Positions 15,639 to 24,664 are shown, counted from the stretch's first letter. The stretch is 53,714 bases of DNA from an uncultured Chromatiaceae bacterium (GCA_946482325.1 CAMLRA010000011.1:1-53714); one strand, 5' to 3'. The notes: generated by a model from the letters alone, not told the origin. Program-made: numbers and translations.

Positions 15639-15869
15639 TCAGTACGCGCGGGTTTTAAAAGTCGCGGCGTCCAGAATGGACCACAAATGCACTAAACCTG
15701 CGATCACCGCCGGGATAAAAATCAGCCACCACATGGCGTAACCGACCATACAAACGACAAAAAACAGGATGGCTGGCATTAAACGGCCCTGTACCAGCTG
15801 GCCCAGCCCCGGAATAAACACACTGCATAATGCGGCAATGACATTACCGCCTGAACCTTGCTCTGCCAT
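15639..15869 (-). CDS. Small two-helix membrane protein
   Basis: A 76-residue protein, almost entirely hydrophobic: IAALCSVFIPGLGQLVQG, a pattern of small inner-membrane proteins with a PGLGQ turn, then two helices (about 31-47 and 48-62) and an aromatic, basic tail. It resembles the TM2-like or DUF-type small proteins often annotated as hypothetical membrane proteins. The ribosome site GAGGAG is 7 bases before the ATG. It stands alone between a terminator and exbD, with 98 bases to the latter. Function unknown. Confidence 0.8.
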   Translation of the reverse strand: MAEQGSGGNVIAALCSVFIPGLGQLVQGRLMPAILFFVVCMVGYAMWWLIFIPAVIAGLVHLWSILDAATFKTRAY

Positions 15870-15967
15870 ATGGGCTCCTCACTTCAGCATTTTCGCCTTT
15901 GTTCTGACTCTATCGCAAAACGATAGGTGTGACAGCACAATTCTGTAAGCGAATGTATGCACAAGCG

Positions 15968-16381
15968 TTATGCCCCAGGCTCAGTCAAAAAACCCAACTG
16001 TGTGATGCCTGCCTGCTGCACGGCAGCGAGCGTGGCTACCACATGCTCGTAGGCCACAGCACGGTCGCCTTTGAGCTGAAAAGTTGGCTGTGGTGTTAAT
16101 AACGCGGCTTGTTGCAGCCGCAGTGTCAGTTCTTCGCGGCTTAATTTATCGCGGTTCCAGTACACTGAACCATCAGCGGTAACCGCCAGAGTCACGGTGT
16201 CGGGTTTACTCTGACTTGGCTGATGGCTGACCTGTGGTAGCTCCAGCGGAATGGAATGGGTTAATACCGGTACTGTGATCATAAAAATAATCAGCAATAC
16301 CAGCATCACATCAACCAGCGGCGTCATATTAATTTCGCTGATGACGCCGCTGTCATCGTCAAAATCGTTGTGAAAGGACAT
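15968..16381 (-). CDS. exbD: ExbD/TolR-family proton-channel subunit
   Basis: A 137-residue inner-membrane protein: a short cytoplasmic N-terminus, one transmembrane helix with the proton-path Asp (INMTPLVDVMLVLLIIFMIT, Asp near residue 24), and a periplasmic C-terminal domain. With ExbB it harvests the proton motive force to energise TonB. It overlaps exbB by one base and is last in the tonB-exbB-exbD order. TolR is the alternative family member, but the tonB neighbour makes ExbD the better call. Confidence 0.93.
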   Translation of the reverse strand: MSFHNDFDDDSGVISEINMTPLVDVMLVLLIIFMITVPVLTHSIPLELPQVSHQPSQSKPDTVTLAVTADGSVYWNRDKLSREELTLRLQQAALLTPQPTFQLKGDRAVAYEHVVATLAAVQQAGITQLGFLTEPGA

Positions 16382-17112
16382 CAGGCCGCTCCATTCAATG
16401 GTTGGGCGTGCGATACTGAAGCTTTTGGCGCGGCGCCGGTAATGAAGTAAGCGTGCAGCTGAAAGGCAAAGCGGTTTAATTGTGACACTATGCCTTTGTT
16501 GCTGCGGCTAAAGGCGTTAAACGCCAGTGTAGCCGGAATAGCCACAGCTAGGCCAAATGCCGTCATAATCAGCGCTTCGCCGACCGGACCGGCAATTTTG
16601 TCAATACTGGCCTGGCCGCTGGCGCCAAGGCTGACTAAGGCATGATAAATGCCCCAGACAGTGCCAAACAGGCCAACAAATGGGGCAACGGAGCCGACCG
16701 AGGCTAAGATAGCCAAACCACGTTGTAACTGTTCGGCACTTTCATCAATGGCGCCTTTTAAGTTGGCGGTTAGCCAGTCTGACAGCGGTAAATGGCCGTG
16801 CAAATCATCGCGATGTGTGCTGTGATGCGCCAACGCCTGCTGACCCTGGTCGGCCAGATAAAAAAACGGATTGCCGGGGCCATCGACAGGCCGGGCTTGC
16901 TGTAACAAAGTCAAACCGTCCTGAAAACTCTGTGCATGCCAGAACTCGCGGCCGGCATGCTGTAACCGGCGCAGTTGCCACAGCGCGTAACTGCGCCTGG
17001 CAATTACGGTCCAGCTGGCGACCGACATTAACAACAACAAAAACGCCACGGTTTTGCTGACCATATCACCTTGTTGCCACAGCAACGCGATGCCATAAGG
17101 ATTGTCTTGCAT
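16381..17112 (-). CDS. exbB: ExbB-family MotA/TolQ/ExbB proton channel protein
   Basis: A 243-residue protein with three membrane helices: about residues 20-37, then after a long cytoplasmic loop about 132-155 (SVAPFVGLFGTVWGIYHAL) and about 175-198 (EALIMTAFGLAVAIPATLAF). These GTVWGI and GLAVAIPA segments are the family hallmarks. It forms the pentameric stator around ExbD. The start at 17112 lies 45 bases after tonB's stop. The gene order TonB, ExbB, ExbD indicates a single energy-transduction operon. Confidence 0.93.
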   Translation of the reverse strand: MQDNPYGIALLWQQGDMVSKTVAFLLLLMSVASWTVIARRSYALWQLRRLQHAGREFWHAQSFQDGLTLLQQARPVDGPGNPFFYLADQGQQALAHHSTHRDDLHGHLPLSDWLTANLKGAIDESAEQLQRGLAILASVGSVAPFVGLFGTVWGIYHALVSLGASGQASIDKIAGPVGEALIMTAFGLAVAIPATLAFNAFSRSNKGIVSQLNRFAFQLHAYFITGAAPKASVSHAQPLNGAA

Positions 17113-17157
17113 GATCTACTCCTGTGAATAACGTGGCGCTTTGCGCCAATACCCGCT

Positions 17158-17811
17158 TTAACCTTGCTGCAGCGAAAACTTCAGCGGTAATTCGTACCAA
17201 TAATCAATGGCCTGACCTTGTTTGCGTGCTGGCTGGAATTTCCATTTTTTCACCGCCTGCAGCGCTGCCTGATCCAGCCGGTCAAAACCGCTGGTTTTTT
17301 TCAGTTTTAATTGAGTGACCAGGCCTTCTTTACTGACCAGCAACAACAACCAGACCGTGCCTTGTTCTTTGCGTTTACGCGACAACATTGGATACACCGG
17401 CGCTTTGTTATTCAGGCCTGCGGCGTCCGCGCTGGGTAATTGCGTAGCCGGTTCGGCAGTTTTGGCCGGGCTGCTGGCCGCTGTTGTCTGGTTGACGGTT
17501 TTGCTGGGGGCAGGCGTCGGTGCAGCGGCCGCGGCTTTGGCAACCGGCGGTGGTGTTTTTTCTGTTGGTTTCGGTTGAGGTTTCAGCGGCGGCTTTTTTG
17601 GCTTCGGCTGTGGTTTTTGCGGCTCTGGCTCTGCTTTGGGCGGCGGTGGCGCAATTTTCGGTTCAGGTGCAATCAACACCCCCTGCAGCTTAGGCGGTTC
17701 CATGTCGATTTTGGGTTCTGTCACTGCAGCGTCTGCCTGCATCAGCGCCGCAATAGCGCCCAGATGCAGTATTAATAACAACACAAAGACTCCGGCAGTT
17801 CCGCGTGACAT
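17158..17811 (-). CDS. tonB: TonB energy transducer
   Basis: A 217-residue protein with an N-terminal membrane anchor (about 7-24), a proline/lysine-rich periplasmic spacer (about 38-115, many PKP and PEP steps) and a C-terminal TonB domain (about 135-215): YPMLSRKRKEQGTVWLLLLV, TSGFDRLDQAALQAVKKWKF and the conserved YW region near the end. It couples the ExbBD motor to outer-membrane receptors such as the one at the window's left edge. The promoter immediately upstream overlaps a Fur-like site, so iron repression is expected. The ribosome site is weak. Confidence 0.95.
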   Translation of the reverse strand: MSRGTAGVFVLLLILHLGAIAALMQADAAVTEPKIDMEPPKLQGVLIAPEPKIAPPPPKAEPEPQKPQPKPKKPPLKPQPKPTEKTPPPVAKAAAAAPTPAPSKTVNQTTAASSPAKTAEPATQLPSADAAGLNNKAPVYPMLSRKRKEQGTVWLLLLVSKEGLVTQLKLKKTSGFDRLDQAALQAVKKWKFQPARKQGQAIDYWYELPLKFSLQQG

Positions 17812-17830
17812 GATAAAACTTAAAGCATAT

Positions 17831-17872
17831 GAGAATGATTCGCATTATATTGCTGTGTAAAGGTTTTGTCAG
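17831..17872 (-). promoter_or_regulatory. tonB promoter with overlapping Fur box
   Basis: On the minus strand, CTGACA (17867-17872) and a perfect TATAAT (17844-17849) are 17 bases apart. A 19-base site at 17831-17849 matches the Fur consensus at 14 of 19 positions (core GAGAATGATTCGCATTAT) and covers the -10. Repression by Fur would therefore block RNA polymerase directly. The match is seen; the regulation is inferred. Confidence 0.8.
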
Positions 17873-17984
17873 TAGCTTTCTGTGAGTGGCATTCACTATT
17901 CAACACAAAGTTGTGCTGGCGCAAAGTTCGCGCCAGCCAGGATATTGGATAAACAGGAGTTGTGACGTAGGCGCTGCTGTGCGA

Positions 17985-19175
17985 TCAGCTGCTGGCTTTG
18001 GCCTCTGTATCGGGGGCAGTTGCAAGGGCAGGGCGGAAAATATCCGGATACACCCGGTCACGAAGGACCATCGCCGGCGCTTCAATCAGCTTGTAAAGCA
18101 GGGCGCTGACGGCCAGCGACAGCAGGACATTGAGCAACAATACGGTGCTGTCTGACCAGCCTTGTCCTGGTGCTTGTTGTTTAATCATGTAACCAATGGG
18201 TTTGTGCACCAGATATAACGAATAAGACCAGAGTGCTAAAGTAGCAACTCCCGGCACCCGCCAGCGCACCAGCAGACTACCAGGTTGAAGTGCGCTCATC
18301 AGCAACAGCGCAAACGCCATTGCCAGCAGTGAATAACCAAATACAGTGGCAAAAAAGCCATAGCCTTCATCTTTGATATATGCGTAATTCAGTAGCAGAT
18401 ACAGCATCAGGCCGACGGCGCCAAAGGCGATCAACTGCAGTTTTTGCTGATGATGTGCCAGCGCGGCCCAGCGCGCCGGATAAGCGTTTTTAAACAAGGC
18501 TACCGCGAGGCCCGGCAATAATTCGTCCATCCGCGCAAAGCTGGAATAATAAATAAAGGCATTAAAATAGCGGGTCTGGCCATCGGCCTCGAGGCCGTAC
18601 AACTGCCACATCTGATACCGGTAACAAATCGCTGCGATTATCAGCGCGGCTATCAAATAAAACGCCTGTTGCACTTTGCGTCCGACCCGTAAACAAAGCC
18701 AGGCCACCAATGGCAGCAGGAAATAAAACTGCTCTTCAATACACAAAGACCAGGCATGAGAAAAGGCAGTACCGGGCATTAACTGATAATTTTGCGTAAA
18801 AGTCAGAAAACGCCACAGCGGCGGTGGGGTATTGCCGCCCATCAGCTCAGGTAGCAGGAAAAATGCCGCCAACACCAACCAGAACACCGGCCAGGTCCGC
18901 AGCGCCCGTCGCCAGTAAAAGCGGCGAAATGACAGCTGTTTACCTTGCGCCAGACCTTTAAACAGCTGGTTGCCAATCAGATAACCAGACAGCACAAAAA
19001 ACAAATCCACGCCGACCCAACCGACTCGGCTTAGCCAGCCAAAAGTCGGTTCACCGCTGACAAACACCATATAGTGATACATAAATACCAGCGTTATCGC
19101 GCAGGCGCGTAACAGGTCCAGTCCGCTATGGCGGGAGGATTGGCCAAAGGATTGGCTTGGCGGCAACAGGTTCAT
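17985..19175 (-). CDS. Acyltransferase-3 family (OafA/YrhL-like) membrane acyltransferase
   Basis: A 396-residue integral membrane protein with about ten hydrophobic segments. The family's diagnostic N-terminus is present: GLDLLRACAITLVFMYHY (with the conserved R and catalytic H), VGWVGVDLFFVLSGYLIG and FYWRRALRTWPVFW. Also present is HAWSLCIEEQFYFLLP (the SLxxEExFY motif). Such enzymes O-acylate surface glycans or other cell-envelope molecules; the acceptor is not identifiable. It starts at 19175 and ends 173 bases before the tonB start. No glycan biosynthesis genes lie nearby. Confidence 0.9.
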   Translation of the reverse strand: MNLLPPSQSFGQSSRHSGLDLLRACAITLVFMYHYMVFVSGEPTFGWLSRVGWVGVDLFFVLSGYLIGNQLFKGLAQGKQLSFRRFYWRRALRTWPVFWLVLAAFFLLPELMGGNTPPPLWRFLTFTQNYQLMPGTAFSHAWSLCIEEQFYFLLPLVAWLCLRVGRKVQQAFYLIAALIIAAICYRYQMWQLYGLEADGQTRYFNAFIYYSSFARMDELLPGLAVALFKNAYPARWAALAHHQQKLQLIAFGAVGLMLYLLLNYAYIKDEGYGFFATVFGYSLLAMAFALLLMSALQPGSLLVRWRVPGVATLALWSYSLYLVHKPIGYMIKQQAPGQGWSDSTVLLLNVLLSLAVSALLYKLIEAPAMVLRDRVYPDIFRPALATAPDTEAKASS

Positions 19176-19317
19176 GGAAATCCCGGAATTAAATTGGAAA
19201 TGTGATTGTGATCAGATGGTTGTACTGACAGTACCATGCTGGTTGTGGATTGTCGTCAGGAGCTGGGGGGGGCGCCGGCGGCGCTGGGGTGAGTGGGGGA
19301 TTCCATGGGATTTTGTT

Positions 19318-19335
19318 CGCCGCCCGCAGGGCAAA
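19318..19335. repeat. REP-like 18-base repeat, second copy
   Basis: The 18 bases CGCCGCCCGCAGGGCAAA are the exact reverse complement of 48130-48147. Both copies stand a few bases after a stop codon, in the same orientation relative to that gene (here the MTHFR-like gene), and contain a GCCC/GGGC mini-hairpin. It is probably a dispersed extragenic palindromic repeat. Confidence 0.5.
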
Positions 19336-19343
19336 AAACAGCA

Positions 19344-20300
19344 TCAGGCGACTTGCTTCTCTGCCAGATGCAATTCCATGGTGGCTTTGAGCAAGCGGAA
19401 CAACAGCACTGAAGCGTCAATCTCTTCGCGTCTGTTGGTCAGACTCTCCACGTTTAAACCCAGCGGAATATCCAGATTGGCGCAGTGCTGCAGGATTTGT
19501 TGCAGGTTATCGCGACACAAACGAATAGATTCGTTCAGCGGATTTTCTGCGTCCAGAATACGGTAACGGGCAGCGAGTGGCACTGAAATACCGAGCCAGT
19601 GCATAAAATCTAAAGTCTGTTCGCCACCACAGGGTGTAAAAGTCAAAATGATGCGGTTGGGTGTCAGGCCTTGCTGGCGGCAACTGCGGGCGTAGCTGGT
19701 CAATAAATCAATAGTGGCCTGAGCGTTGTAGACTGCCTGGGTGATAAAAAACTGGCAACCCTGGGCTGATTTTTCAATCAGGCGCTGATGCTCGTTGCCT
19801 TTACTGGCGTGACGTTCAGCGATGGCGACGCCGCCCAGATATACATCGGCCGGGTGCTCTGCCAGCTCCCGGTAGGCGTCGGCCAGGCTCAGTTTAATAG
19901 TGCCATTGGAAGATGGACTTCCCACCAGCACCAAATTCTGCAGTTGATAATCCCGGGCCGTTTCGCCGAGCCAGTCGCGAAACTCGGCTGCGTCGCGCTG
20001 CGCCACCGACTTGTACGTAATGACATCACGGCGCGCCAGTTTGCGCAGCAGCAGGCTGTAGTCGCGTGGGTCCAGCGTGGCGTGAAACGGGAAAGGTCGC
20101 TCACTACTGACCCGGCTGCTTTCATCCTGAATGTCGTACACCACTAAACCGTCGAACTCGATTTCGTTTAAGCGCTTCAGCAGTTTGCCGGCGATACGTT
20201 CGGTTTTATCTGCAGCAGTGCCGGCCTTTGGCGGCGTTGTACCAATCAGGTAAACCCCTTGCGTCGGGTCCTGAATTTTTTGCTGCAGGCTGAGCGGCAT
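19344..20300 (-). CDS. Methylenetetrahydrofolate reductase-like protein
   Basis: A 318-residue soluble protein resembling the MTHFR/MetF TIM-barrel family: VYLIGTTPPKAGT (the conserved strand 1 usually reading E-x-x-PP), DGLVVYDIQDE, a VLVGSPSS strand where MetF has LRGD, LGGVAIAERHASKGNEHQRL (A-x-PE-like), and CQFFITQAVYN (the conserved ITQ). It is divergent from classical MetF, and the flavin contacts are not all recognisable, so an FAD-linked reductase acting on a folate is likely but the exact reaction is uncertain. It is a monocistronic minus-strand gene with an 18-base REP-like sequence after its stop. Confidence 0.7.
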   Translation of the reverse strand: MPLSLQQKIQDPTQGVYLIGTTPPKAGTAADKTERIAGKLLKRLNEIEFDGLVVYDIQDESSRVSSERPFPFHATLDPRDYSLLLRKLARRDVITYKSVAQRDAAEFRDWLGETARDYQLQNLVLVGSPSSNGTIKLSLADAYRELAEHPADVYLGGVAIAERHASKGNEHQRLIEKSAQGCQFFITQAVYNAQATIDLLTSYARSCRQQGLTPNRIILTFTPCGGEQTLDFMHWLGISVPLAARYRILDAENPLNESIRLCRDNLQQILQHCANLDIPLGLNVESLTNRREEIDASVLLFRLLKATMELHLAEKQVA

Positions 20301-20493
20301 AATCGAAATCTCTTATAGAAGCTGATATGGCTAAGTATACAGATGTTTGGATGGCTGGCCATCCATATTTAAATGAATTTTTTCGAATCTTTAGTTGAGG
20401 GAAACTCAAGTTGCAGCAAAATCCAGATTTGGACTGGCAAGTAGAGCTTTGATGTGCTGAATTAAGCTGAAGGTCAATTGCCGGAGCTTTCCA

Positions 20494-21222
20494 ATGAATG
20501 GATTATGCAGGGTCTGGCTCAGCTGGCTGTTTGTTATCGATTGTGGTGCTGCGCTGCACGCTGCCGAGTCACCGGTATCTGAGTTGCCGCGAGCACAGAT
20601 CTATCTGATCACCGAAGAAATGCCGGCACCGGATGGTACAGAAAGCGCTTCCACTCAGCGCTTGCGCCGGCAGTTGGCGCACTTTCCGGCGCTGCAATAC
20701 GACATTCATTATGTGTCCTGGCCCAAAGCACTGGCTGAGGTGGCGCGTCGCTCCGACGCTCTGGTATATAAAATCGCGCGAACCCCGTCCAGAGAGCAGC
20801 GTTACCATTGGCTGTTTCCCAATGAAACCACAAACTTACATCTATATGCATTGGCAGATCAGCCACTGCGCCACGCCAGTCTTCAGCAACTGCAGCTTTT
20901 GCCCAGTCTGAAAATCGCCTGTCCGGCGCAATCAGCCCATTGTGAAATGCTGCGCCAGCGTGGTTTTAGTGACGCGCAGGTGCTCGAGGTGCGATTAACT
21001 GAACAAACCAGTGTAGAGCGGCTGTTGTTAGCAAAACGGGTGCAGTTTATCGCGGTAGCCGCGGAAGATTTCCGCCGCCGGATGGCCATTTTAAAGGTGC
21101 AGCCGAAGAATTATGCCACCGGCCCGCAAGTCGCCAGTCTGACCGACTATCTGGCCGGCGGCCCGAGGTTACACCCGGCATTACGTCAATTGTTGACCCG
21201 CGACACGGTGCCGCAGTCCTGA
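20494..21222 (+). CDS. Periplasmic solute-binding-like protein (SBP_bac_3 type)
   Basis: A 242-residue secreted protein: signal peptide about 1-22 ending near LHAAES, then a bilobal fold similar to family-3 substrate-binding proteins found in gammaproteobacteria without transporters. The start at 20494 has GGAG seven bases upstream. Segments such as YDIHYVSWPKALAEVARRSD and YKIARTPSREQRYHWLFP are typical of this group, which often aligns to amino-acid-binding proteins but lacks a linked permease. The ligand is unknown. A second member of the same general family lies at 46790-47602. Confidence 0.75.
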   Translation: MNGLCRVWLSWLFVIDCGAALHAAESPVSELPRAQIYLITEEMPAPDGTESASTQRLRRQLAHFPALQYDIHYVSWPKALAEVARRSDALVYKIARTPSREQRYHWLFPNETTNLHLYALADQPLRHASLQQLQLLPSLKIACPAQSAHCEMLRQRGFSDAQVLEVRLTEQTSVERLLLAKRVQFIAVAAEDFRRRMAILKVQPKNYATGPQVASLTDYLAGGPRLHPALRQLLTRDTVPQS

Positions 21223-21330
21223 GCAACAGCTATCACCACACTTAACTCCTGCAATCCTTATACATTCTTTATAGAGTGTCAGAGCGCGCTCTTTTACACT
21301 ATCCGTCTGAGTCTGAAGAGGTGAGAACCG

Positions 21331-22809
21331 ATGTCCGGTTTAGCTGTGCAGGGGCCGCGAACCAGCGGGCGTCTGCTGATTTATAAAGTATTGGGTTATT
21401 TGTTGTTGCTGTTGTCGCTGGTGCACTTATCAGGTGCAGCCGTGTCGGTCTATTTCAAAGAAAGCAGTTTCTGGACCTTTTTGGGCACTGCAGCCAGTTG
21501 TGTCATTGTCGGCTATAGCCTGACGTTGATGGGGCGGGATGCGGTCGCGATGAAACAGCGCCAGTTGTTTTTACTGACGACCTTAAGCTGGCTCATCATC
21601 TGTGTGTTTTCAGCGTTACCTTTCTGGTTGATAATTCCCGGTTCCAGCTTTACCAATGCCTGGTTTGAGACCGTGTCCGGTATTACCACCACGGGTGCTA
21701 CTGTATATGCAGGCCTCGACAATATGCCCAAAGGTATTTTGTACTGGCGCGCCATCCTGAACTGGATTGGCGGTATCGGTATTATCGTGATGGCCATTGC
21801 GATTTTGCCGGCACTGAAAATCGGCGGTATGCGCTTATTTAAAACTGAGAGTTCAGACACCTCGGAAAAAATCCTGCCACGTAGTTCCTCGATGTCTGCG
21901 GCCATTGGCGGGGTGTATCTGGTGCTGAGTCTGGTGACGGCCATCAGTTATTATCTGGCTGGTATGAATGGCTTTGATGCTATCACCCATATGATGGCCA
22001 CTGTCGCCACCGGTGGTTTTGCCAACTACGACGCATCCTTTGGCGTCTATAAAGAAATGCCGCAGATTTATTGGCTCAGCAGCTTTTTTATGTTGCTGGC
22101 AGCCATGCCTTTTGTACTGTTTATCAGCTTTGTGAGAGGCGATCGCAAATCGCTGTGGAAAGACCCGCAGGTGCGGGCTTTCCTGCTGATTGTTGCTTTT
22201 TGTACGGCACTGCTGACTTTTTATCAGGTCAAACATAATGCCCGCGACGCTTTTGATGCGCTGACGCATAGCTTGTTTAACGTGGTCTCGATTATCACTA
22301 CTTGTGGTTTTGCTTCTGAGGATTACACCTTGTGGGGCAATATGGCAGTCATGTTATTCTTTTACATCACTTTTGCCGGCGCTTGCTCGGGCTCCACTTC
22401 CGGTGGCCTGAAGATTTTCCGCATCCAGTTGTCGGCGATGTTGCTGGTGAAACAATTAAAACTGCTGATCCATCCCAAAGCGGTGTGGAGCCAGAAGTAT
22501 GGCGGTAAATCGGTGGACGACCAGTTGCTCGGTAACGTGCTGGCGTTTTGTTTTATCTACTTTGCCAGCATTGGTTTTATCGCGCTGATGTTGTCGTTTT
22601 ATGAATTAGATTTGGTGACTGCACTGACCGGCGCGGCGACGGCGGTTGCCAACGTCGGACCGGGGCTTGGCAGCATTATTGGCCCGGCCGGTAATTTTTC
22701 CAGCTTGCCAGATGGCGCCAAATGGTGGTTAAGTTTAGGTATGTTATTGGGCCGGCTCGAAATTCTGACGCTGGTAGTGTTATTTACTCCGTCGTATTGG
22801 CGGTATTGA
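21331..22809 (+). CDS. trkH: Trk-type potassium uptake protein TrkH
   Basis: A 492-residue K+ translocating subunit with four pore-loop repeats: FETVSGITTTGATVY, MMATVATGGFANYD, NVVSIITTCGFASEDY and ANVGPGLGSIIGP, with the filter glycines retained. The length matches TrkH/TrkI. It normally needs the NAD(H)/nucleotide-binding TrkA partner, which is not encoded here. The two genes downstream (3-base gap, then overlap) form a KdpD/KdpE-like two-component system, so K+ uptake here is probably controlled by that pair rather than by a kdpFABC operon. The ribosome site GAGG precedes the ATG. Confidence 0.95.
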   Translation: MSGLAVQGPRTSGRLLIYKVLGYLLLLLSLVHLSGAAVSVYFKESSFWTFLGTAASCVIVGYSLTLMGRDAVAMKQRQLFLLTTLSWLIICVFSALPFWLIIPGSSFTNAWFETVSGITTTGATVYAGLDNMPKGILYWRAILNWIGGIGIIVMAIAILPALKIGGMRLFKTESSDTSEKILPRSSSMSAAIGGVYLVLSLVTAISYYLAGMNGFDAITHMMATVATGGFANYDASFGVYKEMPQIYWLSSFFMLLAAMPFVLFISFVRGDRKSLWKDPQVRAFLLIVAFCTALLTFYQVKHNARDAFDALTHSLFNVVSIITTCGFASEDYTLWGNMAVMLFFYITFAGACSGSTSGGLKIFRIQLSAMLLVKQLKLLIHPKAVWSQKYGGKSVDDQLLGNVLAFCFIYFASIGFIALMLSFYELDLVTALTGAATAVANVGPGLGSIIGPAGNFSSLPDGAKWWLSLGMLLGRLEILTLVVLFTPSYWRY

Positions 22810-22812
22810 GGC

Positions 22813-23859
22813 ATGTGGGTGGGCTGGCAGCAATTCAGTTCAGTGTTGGCTGGAAAACCACTGAAAGCCGGCACCACGGCTTATTGGCTGTGGTCAGCCG
22901 GTGGTATTTTGCTGTTGCCGCTACTTGGCTGTGTGTTGTTGTTACCGCTGCGCGCCGCCGTCAGTTCAACCGACGTGGCAATGCTGATGTTGTTGTGGAT
23001 CAGCGCAATGGCGCTGCAGTTTGGTAAAACGCCGGCACTGCTGACGACTTTGTGGTCGGTGCTGCTGCTGAACTGGTATTTTGTGCCGCCCTATTACACG
23101 CTGGACGTGCATGATACCAACAACTTTATCAGCTTTTTTGTCATGGCTGCTTTTGGGCTTTTTATCAGCTATCTGGCAGACCGGCTGCGCCGGCAGCAGG
23201 AACACAGTGCCCGGCAGCAGTTACAGGTGGAGCTGGAGCAACAACGCGCCGTGCTGTTGCGCAGCTTGTCACATGACCTGCGCACGCCGCTCGCCACTAT
23301 TATGGGCGCATCCAGCATGCTGGCAGACGATGCGCTGCAACTGTCTGACGAGCAGCGCCGGCAGCAGGCGCAAAACATCTATCAGCAAAGTTTGCTGCTG
23401 AATCAACATTTTGAAAAAGTACTGGAACTGAGCAAAGCCCAGCTGATGGGCGATTCGTTGCGCCGAAGTTCGTTTAGTGCCGCCGATTTAATGGCTGGCG
23501 CCCTGGCGCGCCGACCTGAAGATGCCGTCCTGCTGGCACCTATCTGTCAGCAGAACCCGGAAAGCGGCGAGCAGCTTTTCAGTGGCGATGCTGAACTGCT
23601 GGAAATGGCGCTGGCCAATCTGCTGGAAAATGCGCTACGCCATGGCGCGCCGCCGTACCGGTTGCAGCTCAGTGCTGCCCACGGCTGGTATCAGCTGCGT
23701 TTGCACAATGCGCCGGGGCGGAAACATACCGTGCAGCGCGACAGCGGTACCGGGCTTGGCTTACGCATTTGCCAAACCGTCGCCGCGTTGCATCAGGGCC
23801 GTTTTTCGCTGGATTCAGACGAGCGCGGCGTCACGGCCCTGTTGGAGTGGCCACAATGA
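22813..23859 (+). CDS. KdpD-like short sensor histidine kinase
   Basis: A 348-residue kinase equivalent to the C-terminal half of KdpD. Four hydrophobic segments (about 25-115) form the DUF4118-type membrane domain, including TLWSVLLLNWYFVPP. The HisKA domain has phosphoacceptor His in LLRSLSHDLRTPLATIMGAS. The HATPase has N box LANLLENALRHGAPP and G2 GTGLGLRICQ. The G1 box is altered: HNAPGR replaces DNGPGI, which may weaken ATP binding. The KdpD N-terminal USP/KdpD cytosolic domain is absent. It starts 3 bases after trkH and its stop overlaps the response-regulator start (ATGA). Confidence 0.88.
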   Translation: MWVGWQQFSSVLAGKPLKAGTTAYWLWSAGGILLLPLLGCVLLLPLRAAVSSTDVAMLMLLWISAMALQFGKTPALLTTLWSVLLLNWYFVPPYYTLDVHDTNNFISFFVMAAFGLFISYLADRLRRQQEHSARQQLQVELEQQRAVLLRSLSHDLRTPLATIMGASSMLADDALQLSDEQRRQQAQNIYQQSLLLNQHFEKVLELSKAQLMGDSLRRSSFSAADLMAGALARRPEDAVLLAPICQQNPESGEQLFSGDAELLEMALANLLENALRHGAPPYRLQLSAAHGWYQLRLHNAPGRKHTVQRDSGTGLGLRICQTVAALHQGRFSLDSDERGVTALLEWPQ

Positions 23860-24536
23860 AAACGACGATTGCCTCAGTACTGGTGCTGGAAGATGACGCC
23901 GGCATGCAGAGTTTTTTGCAGACGTTATTACAAAGCCAGGGCTATGCGTTGCAGCTTTGTGCAGAAGGGCAGGCTGGTCTGCAATTGCTGGCCAGTCAGG
24001 CGTTTGACCTGCTGTTGCTGGATTTAGGTTTGCCTGACATCGATGGCATCGAGCTGCTGCGCCAGTTACGGCAATGGTCGGACATTCCGGTCATTGTGAT
24101 ATCAGCGCGCGGTAAAGAGCAGGACAAGGTCACTGCGCTCGACAGTGGCGCTAACGACTATGTAACAAAACCCTTCAGTGCCGGTGAATTGCTGGCGCGG
24201 CTTCGTGCGGCATTACGTCCACGCCATGGTCAGAGCCCGCTGCTGAGTTTTGGCGCTGTGCGGGTTGACCCGGTGCAGCGGTTGGTGCACAAAGCCGGTA
24301 CTTTGGTGCATCTGACCAAAACCGAATATGAAATGTTGTTATGCCTGCTGCGTCATGCCGGTTCGGCGCTGACGCACAATCAAATTCTGACGCAGGTCTG
24401 GGGCGCGGCCTATCAGGACAGGCCCGAATACATCCGCGTGCATATGGCCGGCCTGCGGCAAAAACTGGAGGACAATCCGGCTGCGCCAGAGCATCTGAAA
24501 ACCGAAGCAGGTGTTGGTTACCGCTTGTGCCTGTGA
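23856..24536 (+). CDS. KdpE-like OmpR-family response regulator
   Basis: A 226-residue DNA-binding regulator: receiver with VLVLEDDAG and phosphoacceptor in DLLLLDLGLPDIDG, Lys in DYVTKPFS, then a winged-helix domain (about 130-226) with LTKTEYEMLLCLLRHAGSAL and VHMAGLRQKLE, ending TEAGVGYRL, very like KdpE. The start at 23856 (ATGA overlap with the kinase stop) is preferred over the upstream frame. The cognate kinase and TrkH are in the same operon. Potassium-limitation control of trkH is inferred from this arrangement. Confidence 0.92.
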   Translation: MKTTIASVLVLEDDAGMQSFLQTLLQSQGYALQLCAEGQAGLQLLASQAFDLLLLDLGLPDIDGIELLRQLRQWSDIPVIVISARGKEQDKVTALDSGANDYVTKPFSAGELLARLRAALRPRHGQSPLLSFGAVRVDPVQRLVHKAGTLVHLTKTEYEMLLCLLRHAGSALTHNQILTQVWGAAYQDRPEYIRVHMAGLRQKLEDNPAAPEHLKTEAGVGYRLCL

Positions 24537-24664
24537 ACATGACTCTGCGTTCTTTTACATTCTTCCTGCAATAAAACTCAACGCAGTGCGGTTTGCTGTG
24601 TGGGGCTTGGCAAATTTGTTATGGTTAGCATCAGCGGCTGACAACACACCCTGAGGAGCCATGG

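Noticed and set aside
20341..20364. Possible MetJ boxes (AGATGTTT, GGATGGCT, GGCCATCC) upstream of the MTHFR-like gene
   Set aside because: Matches to AGACGTCT fall from 6 to 4 of 8 across the three units, too weak to call, and MetJ presence is unknown.
24552..24565. TTTACATTC-like motif after the kdpE-like gene, with related forms near 21262 and 25405, considered as KdpE sites
   Set aside because: The matches are short, irregular in spacing and also occur elsewhere (for example near 53640).
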